Positions 42,726-51,916 of a DNA stretch of 54,390 nt are shown here, piece by piece (within the stretch, counting starts at the first letter, position 1; each line of letters begins with the position of its first letter). The position numbers and the translations under genes were made by a program. The stretch spans positions 1 to 54,390 of the forward strand of contig NZ_ANNK01000106.1 in the NCBI RefSeq assembly GCF_000334155.1, in the 5' to 3' direction. This DNA is from Halalkalibacterium ligniniphilum. Its GTDB lineage: Bacteria > Bacillota > Bacilli > Bacillales > Bacillaceae_D. The notes under the pieces were generated by a model. It was not told where the DNA came from, ran no database searches, and saw only the letters and a list, made by a program, of their open reading frames with translations.

Positions 42726-44974
42726 ATTTTAAAATCAAACCCTTTCTCAGTAAAAATCGGCTGCTGGGTTTCTGCGGTATTATTTGCTTTTACTCCTTGT
42801 TGTTCCTTTGACTCTGACGTCATTTTCGCAAACTTAATGCTGGAAATTGAATAACCAATTTCAGAGAGTCGTGTCGTCGTAAGCTCGACGAGTGGCTCCA
42901 TTTTTGTCGCAAAATCATTTTTGTCATTTTTCAGTGTAACGGACAGGTTTCGATCCGCCACTTGAACGAGAATGCCAATTTCACCTAACTTTTTCGTTTC
43001 CATTAAAAAATAAAGGCTACAGTTTTCCCAATCTACTTTCTGTCCTTCGCTTCGCGAGTTCACAAAGACTTGAAGATTTTCCACTTTTTCTTCTAACAAA
43101 AACGGCAGGTTCATAAATAAGCTCTGCAAATTCCCTTGTTGGTCTGATTTGCTTAAAAGCTGCTGACCTGTTATGTTCGAAAGGGCTTGATTGGCCAACT
43201 GCTGAGCTCTTGAACCTTCTTCCTCTCCCCTCAACAGCTGGAGTAACGCTGCTTTCAAGTTTTGCTGACTTCCTTGCTGCTGTCCATCTCTTCCTGAAGC
43301 AAATTGCTGAGCCATTTCACTATCCCGATTTATACCAAGACCACGAACTGCTTCAAGCATTCCCCTTGCCGACTGGTCTTGCCCCAATGCCCTTATCGAT
43401 TCGGAGAGTTGAGCTGGTAGCTGGGGTGGCTGATTTGAGGCGCGCTCTGACACATAGTGCATGACTTTCGTTTCAGAAGGCTTGAAATTGATTCGTTCAA
43501 TAAGCTGCTTCACTTCATGAACGATGCGACTTGCTTCTTGAGCTTGTCCACGACTTAACAGCTTTTTTGCTTCCGCTAGCTGGCTACTTGCTTGCATCAG
43601 CTGCTTTTCCTGTTTCATTGACGCAAACAGCATCATTTCACTTTTTAAAATCGCATGATCAAGCTTGTTAATCGTCGTTTCAAGCAATGGTTTTGTCTGG
43701 GCATTTGCTTGACTACGAAATTGCTCCATTAAGCGATGAATTTGGTCTAAACTTCTTGTCACATCTCGTTGAAAAAGTTTGAAGGATTCTGTTAACTCAG
43801 CAAGCTTTTGCGTGACCGTCGTCACCGCAATGCTTTTACTTCCAAGCTCAACGCTTGTCTGAAACTGCTCATTCCCTTGGTACACTTGACCTTGATTCGC
43901 TAATGACGCATCTTTTGCAACCATTTGATTTTCAAGCTGCATAAGTAGGTTCCCGACATTTTGTCTTGCTGCAAGCTCCCTTCCTTGCTCCTTTAACTGA
44001 AGGGCTTCTGCTAGGCTGGCCTCCACCACAGGGGTAACTGCAGAAAAGGAAGGAAGCTGGGAAAGGGTCGACTGAACCGACTGTAAAGCTTTTTCAAAGT
44101 TTCCTTCCCGCTGTATCTGCTGCTGTGCTTTTTGAAAAATATCACGAATGGTTGGACCTATTGGTGTCATTCCACCACTCTGCCGCTGCTCAAGCTTTTC
44201 TAATGCTTGACTTAATTGTATGCGGCCTTCTTCACCGATTTTTGGAAGCTGTTGAAGCAGTCTCTCAAGCTGTTGTCGAACTTCTGTTGGCAATCCTTCC
44301 TTTTGAAGAAGCATAATGATGCGATCGTGAAGTGGCTCTCCAGGTACTCTACTAACTCTATTATCAGTTTGTGATCGATCACGTGGTTGAATTTGAAAAT
44401 CCCGATTCAACTCCCGTGCTAAATCCTGAAGCACCTCATTTATTGGACGTCCGTGAAGGGCTTCATGAATGGAACGGAGATGGGTCGCAGTAAGCTCTAA
44501 GCTTTTATTGGCTAGAGCTTGAACCGTATTTAACCTCTCAGACGCTGTTCCTTCATTCATAAATCGTTGCAGCTCACGAATCCCCTCATTTGTTAGCGAA
44601 ATGCCCTTATCAATAAGAATCTGAACAGCTTGAATAAGCTCAGATGAGGGTTGCCGCATCCCCATGCTCTGTAAAACGGTTTGAGCTTGACCTTGCCGCT
44701 GTCCTTGTAATGGAGGTGTTCCTTTTGTTTCTTCCGTCACAGCACGAACTTGAATCGTTTCACCTTTCGGATCGGTGACTTGCACCATAACCCGATCACC
44801 TTCAGGAATTTTCCCTTCAAAAGTGGCTGTTATTTCCCGACCGCGTATGGTTAATACCGCTTGGTTGTCTCCTTTACGTTCTTTAATGGTAGCACGATAA
44901 ATCTCACCTTTTCGAACCGGCACTTGCTGTTGGGCTGGTTGCTGCTGCGATGTTATTTGGTTGCTGATCTGCAT
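42722..44974 (-). CDS. ylqG: YlqG-like, FliK-like glutamine-rich protein
   Basis: 750 residues. The N-terminal OB-like segment (GEIYRATIKERKGDNQAVLTI ... GDRVMVQVTDP) is followed by long glutamine-rich helices, and the last 130 residues (FLMETKKLGEIGILVQVADR, then SVTLKNDKNDFATKMEPLVEL) have the pattern of the hook-length-control (FliK) C-terminal domain. B. subtilis YlqG precedes ylqH likewise. A role as a ruler/export-switch partner of YlqH is inference. Start ATG 44974 has GGGAG 10 bases upstream. Confidence 0.75.
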   Translation of the reverse strand: MQISNQITSQQQPAQQQVPVRKGEIYRATIKERKGDNQAVLTIRGREITATFEGKIPEGDRVMVQVTDPKGETIQVRAVTEETKGTPPLQGQRQGQAQTVLQSMGMRQPSSELIQAVQILIDKGISLTNEGIRELQRFMNEGTASERLNTVQALANKSLELTATHLRSIHEALHGRPINEVLQDLARELNRDFQIQPRDRSQTDNRVSRVPGEPLHDRIIMLLQKEGLPTEVRQQLERLLQQLPKIGEEGRIQLSQALEKLEQRQSGGMTPIGPTIRDIFQKAQQQIQREGNFEKALQSVQSTLSQLPSFSAVTPVVEASLAEALQLKEQGRELAARQNVGNLLMQLENQMVAKDASLANQGQVYQGNEQFQTSVELGSKSIAVTTVTQKLAELTESFKLFQRDVTRSLDQIHRLMEQFRSQANAQTKPLLETTINKLDHAILKSEMMLFASMKQEKQLMQASSQLAEAKKLLSRGQAQEASRIVHEVKQLIERINFKPSETKVMHYVSERASNQPPQLPAQLSESIRALGQDQSARGMLEAVRGLGINRDSEMAQQFASGRDGQQQGSQQNLKAALLQLLRGEEEGSRAQQLANQALSNITGQQLLSKSDQQGNLQSLFMNLPFLLEEKVENLQVFVNSRSEGQKVDWENCSLYFLMETKKLGEIGILVQVADRNLSVTLKNDKNDFATKMEPLVELTTTRLSEIGYSISSIKFAKMTSESKEQQGVKANNTAETQQPIFTEKGFDFKI

Positions 44975-45009
44975 GCCATTCACGCTCCCGAACAAATTCT
45001 CTATAGTTG

Positions 45010-45036
45010 TTATCGGAGTAATTGCTCGATTTCTTA
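45010..45036 (-). promoter_or_regulatory. SigD (flagellar sigma) promoter of ylqG-ylqH-fliS-hag
   Basis: Minus-strand TAAG (45036-45033), 15 bp spacer, TCCGATAA (45017-45010). The SigD consensus is TAAA-N15-GCCGATAT. It lies 36 bp before the ylqG start. Confidence 0.75.
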
Positions 45037-45216
45037 ATAGCTTTTATGTTTAACTACCCCTTGCCCATCATCTCAAAATACTCAAAAGTGGGTTCTTTTC
45101 TAAATGGAATAGAAGTTTAAATCTAAGTAGATTTCCATTAAGGAGCTACGTCCGAGAAAGCTCCTTCACTTCCTCACGAGCTCCATAGCTCACTTTACGA
45201 TAAAAACTCACCTGTT

Positions 45217-46485
45217 TTAAAATGGATTGATGATCTCATCCTCATCATTGACTAAAAAATCTCGTTGTAGGCTGGTACCTCTAGTTGCATGGGTTCCCTT
45301 TTCTTGCCGTAAGAAAAGATCATTCCCTTTAATGACTGCTTTTTCACCAAAGCGGCTTTTTAATTCCTCGACTGCTTTCGATAACCTATCCTTTTTTATT
45401 TCTTGTTCGTATTGGAACAAATCTAATTGTTTATACGCATGCTGCTCCTCGATTAAATCATAACCAGTAATGCCGAGAAGGCGAATAGGCTCTCCATTCC
45501 AATGCTTGTGCAACAATGCCAAGGCTTCATGATAAAAATCGTCCTTAAACTGAAGGGGATTTTCGACTTTTCGGCTACGTGTAATCGTCTTCCTATCATG
45601 ATAACGAATCGTTAGCTGTACACCTCTAGCAAACACCTTTTTGCGTCTCATCCGGAGATTAACAGCTTCGGACAGACGAACAAGATGTTGTTGGATGGTC
45701 TGCATGTTCACCGTATCTTCTTTTAAAGTTGTTGAATGGCCCACGCTTTTAAAATGATGAATCGAATCAGGATCAACAGGTCGATTGTCTTCCCCATTCG
45801 CTAAGCGTCGCAGTCTTTTTCCATTGATTCCAAATGCTTGTGATAGCAAGTGAATATCAGCCTTTGCTAAGTCACCAATTGTCTTAATGGAATATTTGTG
45901 AAATTTTTGAACCGATCGCTTTCCAATACCATGCATCTCTCCAATTTCCATTGGCCAAAGAATGTTTGGAATATCACGTTTTCTGAGAACTGTAATCCCT
46001 AAAGGCTTTTTCATATCACTAGCCATTTTTGCTAAAAATTTATTAGGAGCAATTCCAATACTACAAGGCAAATCCATTTCTTTCAGCAAACGAGATTGAA
46101 TTTCCTTTGCTAAATCTATTGGATGCTTCTTCGATGTGCTTGAGGTCACATCGACATAGCCCTCGTCAATTGAAACAGGTTCGACGAGCGGCGTGTATTC
46201 CTGTAATAATGCAAAAAGCTTCCTTGATGCTGCTCGATACCTATCAAAGTTAGGAGCCATAATGATTAATTCAGGGCAGGCTCTTTTCGCCTGCCAGACT
46301 GGCATTGTTGTACGGACACCCCTTGCTCGCGCCTCATAGCTGCTCGTCACAACAATCCCTCGACGATCTTCTACACTTCCAGCAATGGCAAGAGGCTTTC
46401 CTTTAAGTGAAGGATTATAGGCCATTTCAACTGACGCATAAAAACTATTCATGTCAATATGAAGGATGATTCGCCCTTGTCCCAT
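45217..46485 (-). CDS. dinB: DNA polymerase IV (Y family)
   Basis: 422 residues. Translesion polymerase with catalytic Asp11 (ILHIDMNSFYASVE) and Asp107-Glu108 (PVSIDEGYVDV). GIAPNKFLAKMASDMKKP and the thumb HhH motif GEMHGIGKRSVQKF follow. A beta-clamp motif QLDLF occurs in the C-terminal part. It corresponds to YqjH/YqjW of the B. subtilis yqj region; I cannot separate the two paralogues with certainty, but the polymerase-IV motifs favour YqjH. ATG 46485 behind GGAGG is chosen over an ATG 11 codons upstream. Confidence 0.92.
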   Translation of the reverse strand: MGQGRIILHIDMNSFYASVEMAYNPSLKGKPLAIAGSVEDRRGIVVTSSYEARARGVRTTMPVWQAKRACPELIIMAPNFDRYRAASRKLFALLQEYTPLVEPVSIDEGYVDVTSSTSKKHPIDLAKEIQSRLLKEMDLPCSIGIAPNKFLAKMASDMKKPLGITVLRKRDIPNILWPMEIGEMHGIGKRSVQKFHKYSIKTIGDLAKADIHLLSQAFGINGKRLRRLANGEDNRPVDPDSIHHFKSVGHSTTLKEDTVNMQTIQQHLVRLSEAVNLRMRRKKVFARGVQLTIRYHDRKTITRSRKVENPLQFKDDFYHEALALLHKHWNGEPIRLLGITGYDLIEEQHAYKQLDLFQYEQEIKKDRLSKAVEELKSRFGEKAVIKGNDLFLRQEKGTHATRGTSLQRDFLVNDEDEIINPF

Positions 46486-46577
46486 GAATTTCGAACCTCC
46501 ATTTATTGTTCTTTTCATTATACGAAAAAATGTTCGTATTTAAAACAGCGCTGATACAATATGATTGTCATTACATA

Positions 46578-46623
46578 GCAAATGAGCCGTATCACAGTTC
46601 TGCGATACGGCTCATTTGCTTTT
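46578..46623 (+). terminator. 16-bp perfect hairpin, orientation unclear
   Basis: GCAAATGAGCCGTATC (46578-46593) pairs fully with GATACGGCTCATTTGC (46604-46619), with TTTT on the plus side only. The flanking genes run on the minus strand, so it may be a shared terminator for the 46653-46841 gene working with little T tract. Confidence 0.7.
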
Positions 46624-46652
46624 GGTCTGAAGCATTTATCTTGAATATAACT

Positions 46653-46841
46653 TCACACGAAAATCCAGAAGAGTAACACAATCACTATAGCAACAATTGG
46701 AATAATGACAATATAAATAAAGGAAAGATTTGCAATACTTTTACCACTCTCATAATTTGACCCATCAGCCCTTGTAAGCATTAATGTGACAACAAGTGCA
46801 ATCACACACACAAACAAACCTAAAAAAATTAAAAAGTTCAT
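46653..46841 (-). CDS. two-span small membrane protein
   Basis: 62 residues: span 1 about 3-24, a polar loop (RADGSNYESGKSIANL) and span 2 about 39-61. AAAGGAGA 6 bases before the ATG. No family recognised. The interval 46842-47187 upstream is AT-rich and shows no gene. Confidence 0.65.
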   Translation of the reverse strand: MNFLIFLGLFVCVIALVVTLMLTRADGSNYESGKSIANLSFIYIVIIPIVAIVIVLLFWIFV

Positions 46842-47187
46842 CTCTTATCTCCTTTTAATCTATATCAAATATTTTGATTATTTTTTCTCACCAACTTGAA
46901 TAATAAAATCAAATATTATAAAAAGTTAAATATTACCATTCGATCAACAAGCTCGGGTACAATCAATGCTATTCTCAAATATTTCAAGAATAACAAAAGG
47001 TTCGCTTTTGTGGCAAGTTAAATGATCCGAGAGCAAAAAGAATGTAATGGTCATGCATAAAAAAGTAAAACTCTGAAAGTTCTTGTAAATAACGATGGAG
47101 AAAAAGACGAATGTCGTTGAACTATGTTATGATTGATTTAGACAGTCAGCTTGGTCAGTCTTAAGTTGCGAAGGAGGGTGACCAAAG

Positions 47188-47376
47188 ATGAGCAATGTCG
47201 AGTATGACCTTTTATACGAAAGGGTAAATGCTTTTATAAAGCTTTACCGACAAGAGCGAATTAAATCACCGACCATTGCAGAATTAGCTGATTTAGTCGG
47301 TGACACAGAAGAGAAAGTATTGGAATGTCTTGAATTCGGTAATCCTGTTTTTCAAGCACCTCATTACCTCCATTAA
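47188..47376 (+). CDS. small sigma-region-3-like HTH protein
   Basis: 62 residues with a very strong AAGGAGGGTGA site. Residues 27-50 (SPTIAELADLVGDTEEKVLE) follow the pattern of sigma-70 region 3 (PTxxELAxxLGxxxEEVLE). An N-terminal helix precedes it. It is too small to be a sigma factor; it may be an anti/co-sigma or DNA-binding mini-protein. The call rests on pattern only. Confidence 0.6.
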   Translation: MSNVEYDLLYERVNAFIKLYRQERIKSPTIAELADLVGDTEEKVLECLEFGNPVFQAPHYLH

Positions 47377-47532
47377 CTGATATTTTTTGTCGAGTATATC
47401 TTTTTCATCCTTTCACGGACTCTTTGAACCTCCGTTTGCCCTGTTCTAGCCTCATATTACCCACGTACTATTTCCCCATAACCACTAATCATTGTACAGT
47501 CAGAAATCAGACAGTAAAATATAGTTTTTTAA

Positions 47533-47576
47533 ACGAAAAAGCCATTACAAGGATCAATGTGTAATGGCTTTTTCGT
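47533..47576. terminator. terminator between the HTH protein and yqjE
   Basis: A perfect 17-bp stem: ACGAAAAAGCCATTACA (47533-47549) and TGTAATGGCTTTTTCGT (47560-47576). The A/T-rich base serves both directions. Confidence 0.92.
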
Positions 47577-47581
47577 ATTTC

Positions 47582-48700
47582 TTAATGTGACACTTCTTTA
47601 GAAATGGCGACAATTGCTTCAGCCGCTTTTATTAATTCAGCGATCGGCATTTTTTCATTTTTTGTATGAATCTCTTCATAGCCAATCGCCAAGTTCACAG
47701 TTGGAATACCGAAGCCTGCAATGATGTTTGCGTCACTTCCTCCCCCACTTTTCAGCAATCGGGGAGTTCGATCAATTGCAGTCATTGCTCTTTTGGCAAC
47801 CTCTACCACTTCATCCCCCTCACCAAGCTTATACCCAGGATACATCACTTCAACGTCCACTTTAGCAGTTGTTCCCATTTCGAGCGCTGTCTCTTCAAAA
47901 GCTGCTTTCATTCTCGCTACTTGGGCTTCCAGCTTTTCCGGTACAAGGGAACGGGCCTCAGCAAGAATGTTCACTTGATCACACACAATATTTGTTTGTG
48001 ATCCACCTTCAAATCGACCAATGTTTGCTGTTGTTTCTCCATCAATGCGTCCAAGAGGCATTTTTGAAACAGCTTTAGCCGCAACAGTAATCGCTGAAAT
48101 TCCCTTTTCAGGAGCTACACCAGCATGAGCTGTTCTCCCGTTCACAACCGCCTTTACCTTTGCCTGGGATGGTGCTGCGACAATAATATCTCCAACAGGA
48201 CCATCACTATCAAGTGCGTAACCAAACTTTGCTTGGATAAGCGTTGGATCTAATGCTTTTGCCCCTGCCAGTCCAGACTCTTCGCCTACTGTAATAATAA
48301 ATTGAATCACTCCATGCTCAATGTTTTGCTCCTTTAATACTTTGATTGCTTCAAGCATTGCAGCAATTCCAGCTTTATCATCCGCTCCAAGAATTGTCGT
48401 TCCATCTGTCACAACATACCCATCTTTAATCGAAGGTGTCACGTTCTTTCCTGGTACGACTGTATCCATATGGGACGTAAAATAAATTGCATCAACCCCT
48501 TCTTTAGTTCCAGGTAATGTACAAATAAGATTTCCAGCTGAATGCTCTGTTTTCGTTGCTGCATCATCTTCTATCACATCAACGCCTAGCTCTTCGAATT
48601 TTGCTTTTAAAATAGGAGCAATCTTATCCTCATGTTTTGTTTCAGAATCAATTTGAACAAGTTCAAGAAATTCCTCAACGAGTCTTTGTTCGTTAATCAT
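47582..48700 (-). CDS. yqjE: M20-family metallopeptidase YqjE (PepT-like)
   Basis: 372 residues. Zinc-ligand motifs of the M20 family: HMDTV (His, Asp), LGADDKAGIAA (bridging Asp), GEESGLAGA (catalytic Glu plus ligand Glu), and LKSGGGSDAN toward the C-terminus. It is annotated in B. subtilis as tripeptidase-like YqjE; the true substrate is unknown. It lies 76 bp downstream of the methylmalonyl-CoA epimerase gene, where yqjD stands in B. subtilis. Confidence 0.88.
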   Translation of the reverse strand: MINEQRLVEEFLELVQIDSETKHEDKIAPILKAKFEELGVDVIEDDAATKTEHSAGNLICTLPGTKEGVDAIYFTSHMDTVVPGKNVTPSIKDGYVVTDGTTILGADDKAGIAAMLEAIKVLKEQNIEHGVIQFIITVGEESGLAGAKALDPTLIQAKFGYALDSDGPVGDIIVAAPSQAKVKAVVNGRTAHAGVAPEKGISAITVAAKAVSKMPLGRIDGETTANIGRFEGGSQTNIVCDQVNILAEARSLVPEKLEAQVARMKAAFEETALEMGTTAKVDVEVMYPGYKLGEGDEVVEVAKRAMTAIDRTPRLLKSGGGSDANIIAGFGIPTVNLAIGYEEIHTKNEKMPIAELIKAAEAIVAISKEVSH

Positions 48701-48776
48701 CTAGTAAGCCTCCATCATTGTTCTCTACGTTGATGTTACAGGATTTCTTTAATATTTTCAGCTTTTTTGCCCGAAA

Positions 48777-49196
48777 TTATTGCGGGTCATCTTTTTCACA
48801 ATATTCATACAAAACACCTCGAGCCGATCTTGGGTGAAGGAAAGCAACCTTCATTCCATTAGCACCTGGAACAGGCTTTTCGTTAATCATTTCGACACCA
48901 TTTTCTTTTATCTCAGCAATCCGTTCTTCAATATTTTGAACGCCTAAAGCAATATGGTGAATCCCTTCACCACGCTTCTTTATAAATTTTGCAATTGGAC
49001 TCTCCGCCGACAGAGGCTCCAGCAATTCAATTTTTGATTCTCCTAATTTTAGGAAGGCGATTTTTACACCTTGAGATGGAACTTCCTCCATCCCAAGAAG
49101 CTGCAACTTCAAGCTTCCTACATAAAACGGGAGAACTTCCTTTATCGAGGTAACTGCAATTCCGATGTGGTCAATTCTTCTTGCTTTTTCTGTCAT
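48777..49196 (-). CDS. mce: methylmalonyl-CoA epimerase
   Basis: 139 residues, VOC fold. The cobalt ligands are seen as His10 (RIDHIGIAV), the GIHHIALGV histidine and the C-terminal Glu in VLYEYCEKD. It interconverts (R)- and (S)-methylmalonyl-CoA; equivalent to YqjC. In B. subtilis it is followed by yqjD (carboxyltransferase subunit); here the next gene is yqjE, so yqjD is absent from this locus. Confidence 0.88.
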   Translation of the reverse strand: MTEKARRIDHIGIAVTSIKEVLPFYVGSLKLQLLGMEEVPSQGVKIAFLKLGESKIELLEPLSAESPIAKFIKKRGEGIHHIALGVQNIEERIAEIKENGVEMINEKPVPGANGMKVAFLHPRSARGVLYEYCEKDDPQ

Positions 49197-49365
49197 TCTC
49201 GCTCACCTCTCTGTTGTTTCGGATTTCTTCTCTATCATACATAAATTCTTGGTAACGATTCCATTTTCCTGCTTTTCCTAGAGAAATCCCCTATAGACCT
49301 TGTCCAAATGCTCATCTCTAAGTACAATAGTTAAGAAGTAGGATGATGCTGGAGGAGGGACAAAC

Positions 49366-49455
49366 ATGCCACGTAAGTTTCAAAAAACGATTATATACAT
49401 TATGATTATCACACTTGTTCTTGGTAGTCTATTAATGGGTGTCTCATTTTTCTAG
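49366..49455 (+). CDS. prli42: Prli42-like stressosome anchor
   Basis: 29 residues: a basic start MPRKFQK followed by one membrane span (IIYIMIITLVLGSLLMGV). It matches the Bacillus/Listeria family of about 30-residue Prli42 membrane peptides that tether the stressosome protein RsbR. GGAGGAGGG lies 5 bases before the ATG, and a strong terminator follows. The family assignment is from sequence pattern and size. Confidence 0.75.
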   Translation: MPRKFQKTIIYIMIITLVLGSLLMGVSFF

Positions 49456-49473
49456 ACATTGACAATCATAAGT

Positions 49474-49506
49474 AAGAGGCTGACAAAAGGTCAGCCTCTT
49501 TTGATT
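49474..49506. terminator. bidirectional terminator after prli42
   Basis: AAGAGGCTGA (49474-49483) pairs with TCAGCCTCTT (49491-49500), followed by TTGATTTT; it also lies behind the convergent YkuD gene. Confidence 0.9.
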
Positions 49507-49520
49507 TTAGGTTCTATTTT

Positions 49521-50027
49521 TTACATTGCTCCATATAGACGGGCAAGCGTTTCAAATGAGTCACCTGAACTCACAATTAACACTTTTGTTCCGAGGGGTA
49601 CCTCTTCATAAAGAATCTCCACCTGCTCATTTGCCATACGGACACAGCCTGCAGTAATAGACTGACCAATTGATTGAGGTTGATTTGTTCCATGGATTCC
49701 GTACGTGCGCCCATCTGATCCCCGCGCGTCAAAGCCAATCCAGCGTGAGCCCAGAGGATTTTCAACTGCCCCTCCCTCGATATTTTTCTTTCGATAATAG
49801 GGTTCCGTTGCTTTTACAGTCACTGTAAAAAGACCTTCAGGTGTTCTGTCTTCTTCCTTTCCAGTCGCCACAGCGAATGTTTTTTTGATCTCTCCGTCAT
49901 GGACAAATGCCAATTGATTTGTCGAGATGTTCACAATGACAAACGGGTCCCCGACTGTCGGATTTTCCCCGAGCGGCCATAGAGGGGAAGCTACAAGGAC
50001 AACGAGAAGCATTAGGAAGCCTTTCAT
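49521..50027 (-). CDS. secreted YkuD-type L,D-transpeptidase
   Basis: 168 residues, N-terminal signal peptide (about 1-19). The YkuD core shows RTPEGLFTVTV, GIHGTNQPQSIGQ (His112) and TAGCVRM (Cys128, Arg130); the Ser usually three residues before the Cys is Thr125. It lacks the LysM domain of B. subtilis YkuD, and may have a different way of binding the wall. It forms 3-3 cross-links or modifies peptidoglycan by homology. It lies 48 bp downstream of yqjA. Confidence 0.85.
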   Translation of the reverse strand: MKGFLMLLVVLVASPLWPLGENPTVGDPFVIVNISTNQLAFVHDGEIKKTFAVATGKEEDRTPEGLFTVTVKATEPYYRKKNIEGGAVENPLGSRWIGFDARGSDGRTYGIHGTNQPQSIGQSITAGCVRMANEQVEILYEEVPLGTKVLIVSSGDSFETLARLYGAM

Positions 50028-50075
50028 AGTTAGCCCCTACCTTTCAACATTGTTTTTGTTAGCTTCCCCTATAAA

Positions 50076-51038
50076 TTATTTGCTATCCTCTTCCTTATAC
50101 AGTGACTCTTTAATCAGTAAATATTCTTCTAGCTCATGCATGACATAAAAAAGAGCAGAACGAATTTGAAATTCTTTATGCGTAACTGGCAGGGGCATTT
50201 GGGCAAAATTTTCGCGAATCTCTTTTAGACGCTGTAAAAAATAAGGAACGGTATTAGTAGGACTTACCGCTTTACTAAGTTCTTCTAAGAAATCTGCAAT
50301 GGTTTCATTTTGTTTGACTGTTTCGTCCATCGATGAGAGGAAAGGAATAATCCGTTCAATGATTTCAAATTGTCTTTCTCTCATTTTGAAATAATGGTAA
50401 AAATGATCCTCATAGCGAACAAGATGGTTATTTATATTTCTTAAAGCGACATTTTTTGCTTTTTGAATGAGGTTAGCCGTCTCATGAATTTCCTGACCTT
50501 TCCAGTCACTTTCTCCATGGCGAACGTACAGCGCCAATTCGCGGAGCATGACTTTAAAGTTTTCTTCGATGTTACGTTGGTAACGTCGTAAATCCCGATC
50601 AATATTTGGCATATACAAATTCATAACAAGAGCGACACCAATACCAATAACGATGATTAATAATTCATTTAAGAAGATCGCAAGAGATACTTCTCCAAAC
50701 ATTAACACATGAAGCATAATAACTGTACTTGTGACAATCCCTTCTTTTAAATTGAGCCATACAACGGTCGGAATAAATAAAAGCAAGAGCAAAGTCAGTG
50801 TCCATGGTTCGTATCCAAGTAATTCAAACAATATAAAGCTATAAATAAGTCCAATGATTCCTGCAGCCAACCGTTGCCAGGCTGCTCGAAGTGAGCTTTT
50901 TCGCGTAACTGAAATGCATAAAATTGTCAGAATCGCAGCAGATGAATAAAACTCCAACCCTAGTGAACGGGCGATTAAAATGGCAATGCCTGCACCTAAA
51001 GCTGTTTTCAATGTACGGTAACCGATTTTAAGTTTCAT
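50076..51038 (-). CDS. yqjA: aromatic-acid-exporter-type membrane protein YqjA
   Basis: 320 residues. Four to five N-terminal spans (about 10-145) are followed by a long cytoplasmic helical domain (about 150-320), the ArAE_1/DUF939 architecture of B. subtilis YqjA. The N-terminus KIGYRTLKTALGAGIAILIARSLGLEF is a family signature. The transported substrate is unknown. A long gap separates it from artR. Confidence 0.88.
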   Translation of the reverse strand: MKLKIGYRTLKTALGAGIAILIARSLGLEFYSSAAILTILCISVTRKSSLRAAWQRLAAGIIGLIYSFILFELLGYEPWTLTLLLLLFIPTVVWLNLKEGIVTSTVIMLHVLMFGEVSLAIFLNELLIIVIGIGVALVMNLYMPNIDRDLRRYQRNIEENFKVMLRELALYVRHGESDWKGQEIHETANLIQKAKNVALRNINNHLVRYEDHFYHYFKMRERQFEIIERIIPFLSSMDETVKQNETIADFLEELSKAVSPTNTVPYFLQRLKEIRENFAQMPLPVTHKEFQIRSALFYVMHELEEYLLIKESLYKEEDSK

Positions 51039-51165
51039 GAATGCACCTTTCCCTGTTTTTTGTTCATTCTATCATACAAGCGTTGTTGAGCAAGTAACGA
51101 AAACACAAGCCTCTCACTATTATTCACCAAAAGGTCAGAACAAACATCGATCGATTAAAGGAAAA

Positions 51166-51189
51166 ACAAAAAGACTTGCAATGCAAGTC
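51166..51189 (-). terminator. terminator of artPQR
   Basis: On the minus strand GACTTGC-ATT-GCAAGTC is followed by TTTTTG, right behind the artR stop. Confidence 0.88.
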
Positions 51190-51193
51190 CCCT

Positions 51194-51916
51194 TTACAAT
51201 ACTTTGTCCAAGAAATCTTTTGCCCGTTCTGTTTTTGGAGCTGAAAAAAATTCATTCGGCGGTAAGTCCTCCAATAGGATTCCTTGATCCAAAAATAGCA
51301 CCCGATCGGCAACTTCTCGCGCAAACCCCATCTCATGGGTAACAATAGCCATTGTCATGCCACTTTCAGCAAGGTCTTTCATAACAGCCAAGACTTCCTT
51401 CACCATTTCAGGGTCAAGGGCAGATGTTGGTTCATCAAACAGCATAACCTCAGGGTCCATTGCAAGCGCCCTGGCAATTGCTACACGCTGCTTTTGTCCC
51501 CCTGATAAACGAGTTGGATACTCGTCTCTCTTTTCATACAAGCCGACTTTTCTTAATAAATCTTCAGCTTTTGCTGTTGCATCACTCTTTGAGACATCTT
51601 TCACCGTCATCGGTGCATAGGTTAGATTTTCCAATACTGTCATATGTGGAAAAAGATGAAAATGTTGAAAGACCATCCCGATTCCTTGTCGTGCTTTCAT
51701 AACGTCTGTCTTTGGGTTTGTCATTTCATAATCTCCAACCCATATCTGGCCAGATGTTGGCCTCTCCAGAAGGTTCATACAGCGAAGAAAGGTTGATTTT
51801 CCTGAACCGGATGGACCAATGACTGCAACTACATCTCCTTTATGAATTTCCGTTGAAATTCCTTTGAGCACCTCTAAGGAGCCAAACGATTTATGCAAAT
51901 CTTCAACTTTAATCAC
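51194..51916 (-). CDS. artR: amino-acid ABC transporter ATPase ArtR
   Basis: 240 residues of the polar-amino-acid ABC ATPase class. Walker A GPSGSGKS at 34-41, Q-loop [11 protein letters not shown], signature [15 protein letters not shown], Walker [14 protein letters not shown]. Equivalent to YqiZ (ArtR), part of the B. subtilis arginine uptake system ArtPQR. It overlaps the permease gene by eight bases. Confidence 0.9.
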   Translation of the reverse strand: MIKVEDLHKSFGSLEVLKGISTEIHKGDVVAVIGPSGSGKSTFLRCMNLLERPTSGQIWVGDYEMTNPKTDVMKARQGIGMVFQHFHLFPHMTVLENLTYAPMTVKDVSKSDATAKAEDLLRKVGLYEKRDEYPTRLSGGQKQRVAIARALAMDPEVMLFDEPTSALDPEMVKEVLAVMKDLAESGMTMAIVTHEMGFAREVADRVLFLDQGILLEDLPPNEFFSAPKTERAKDFLDKVL

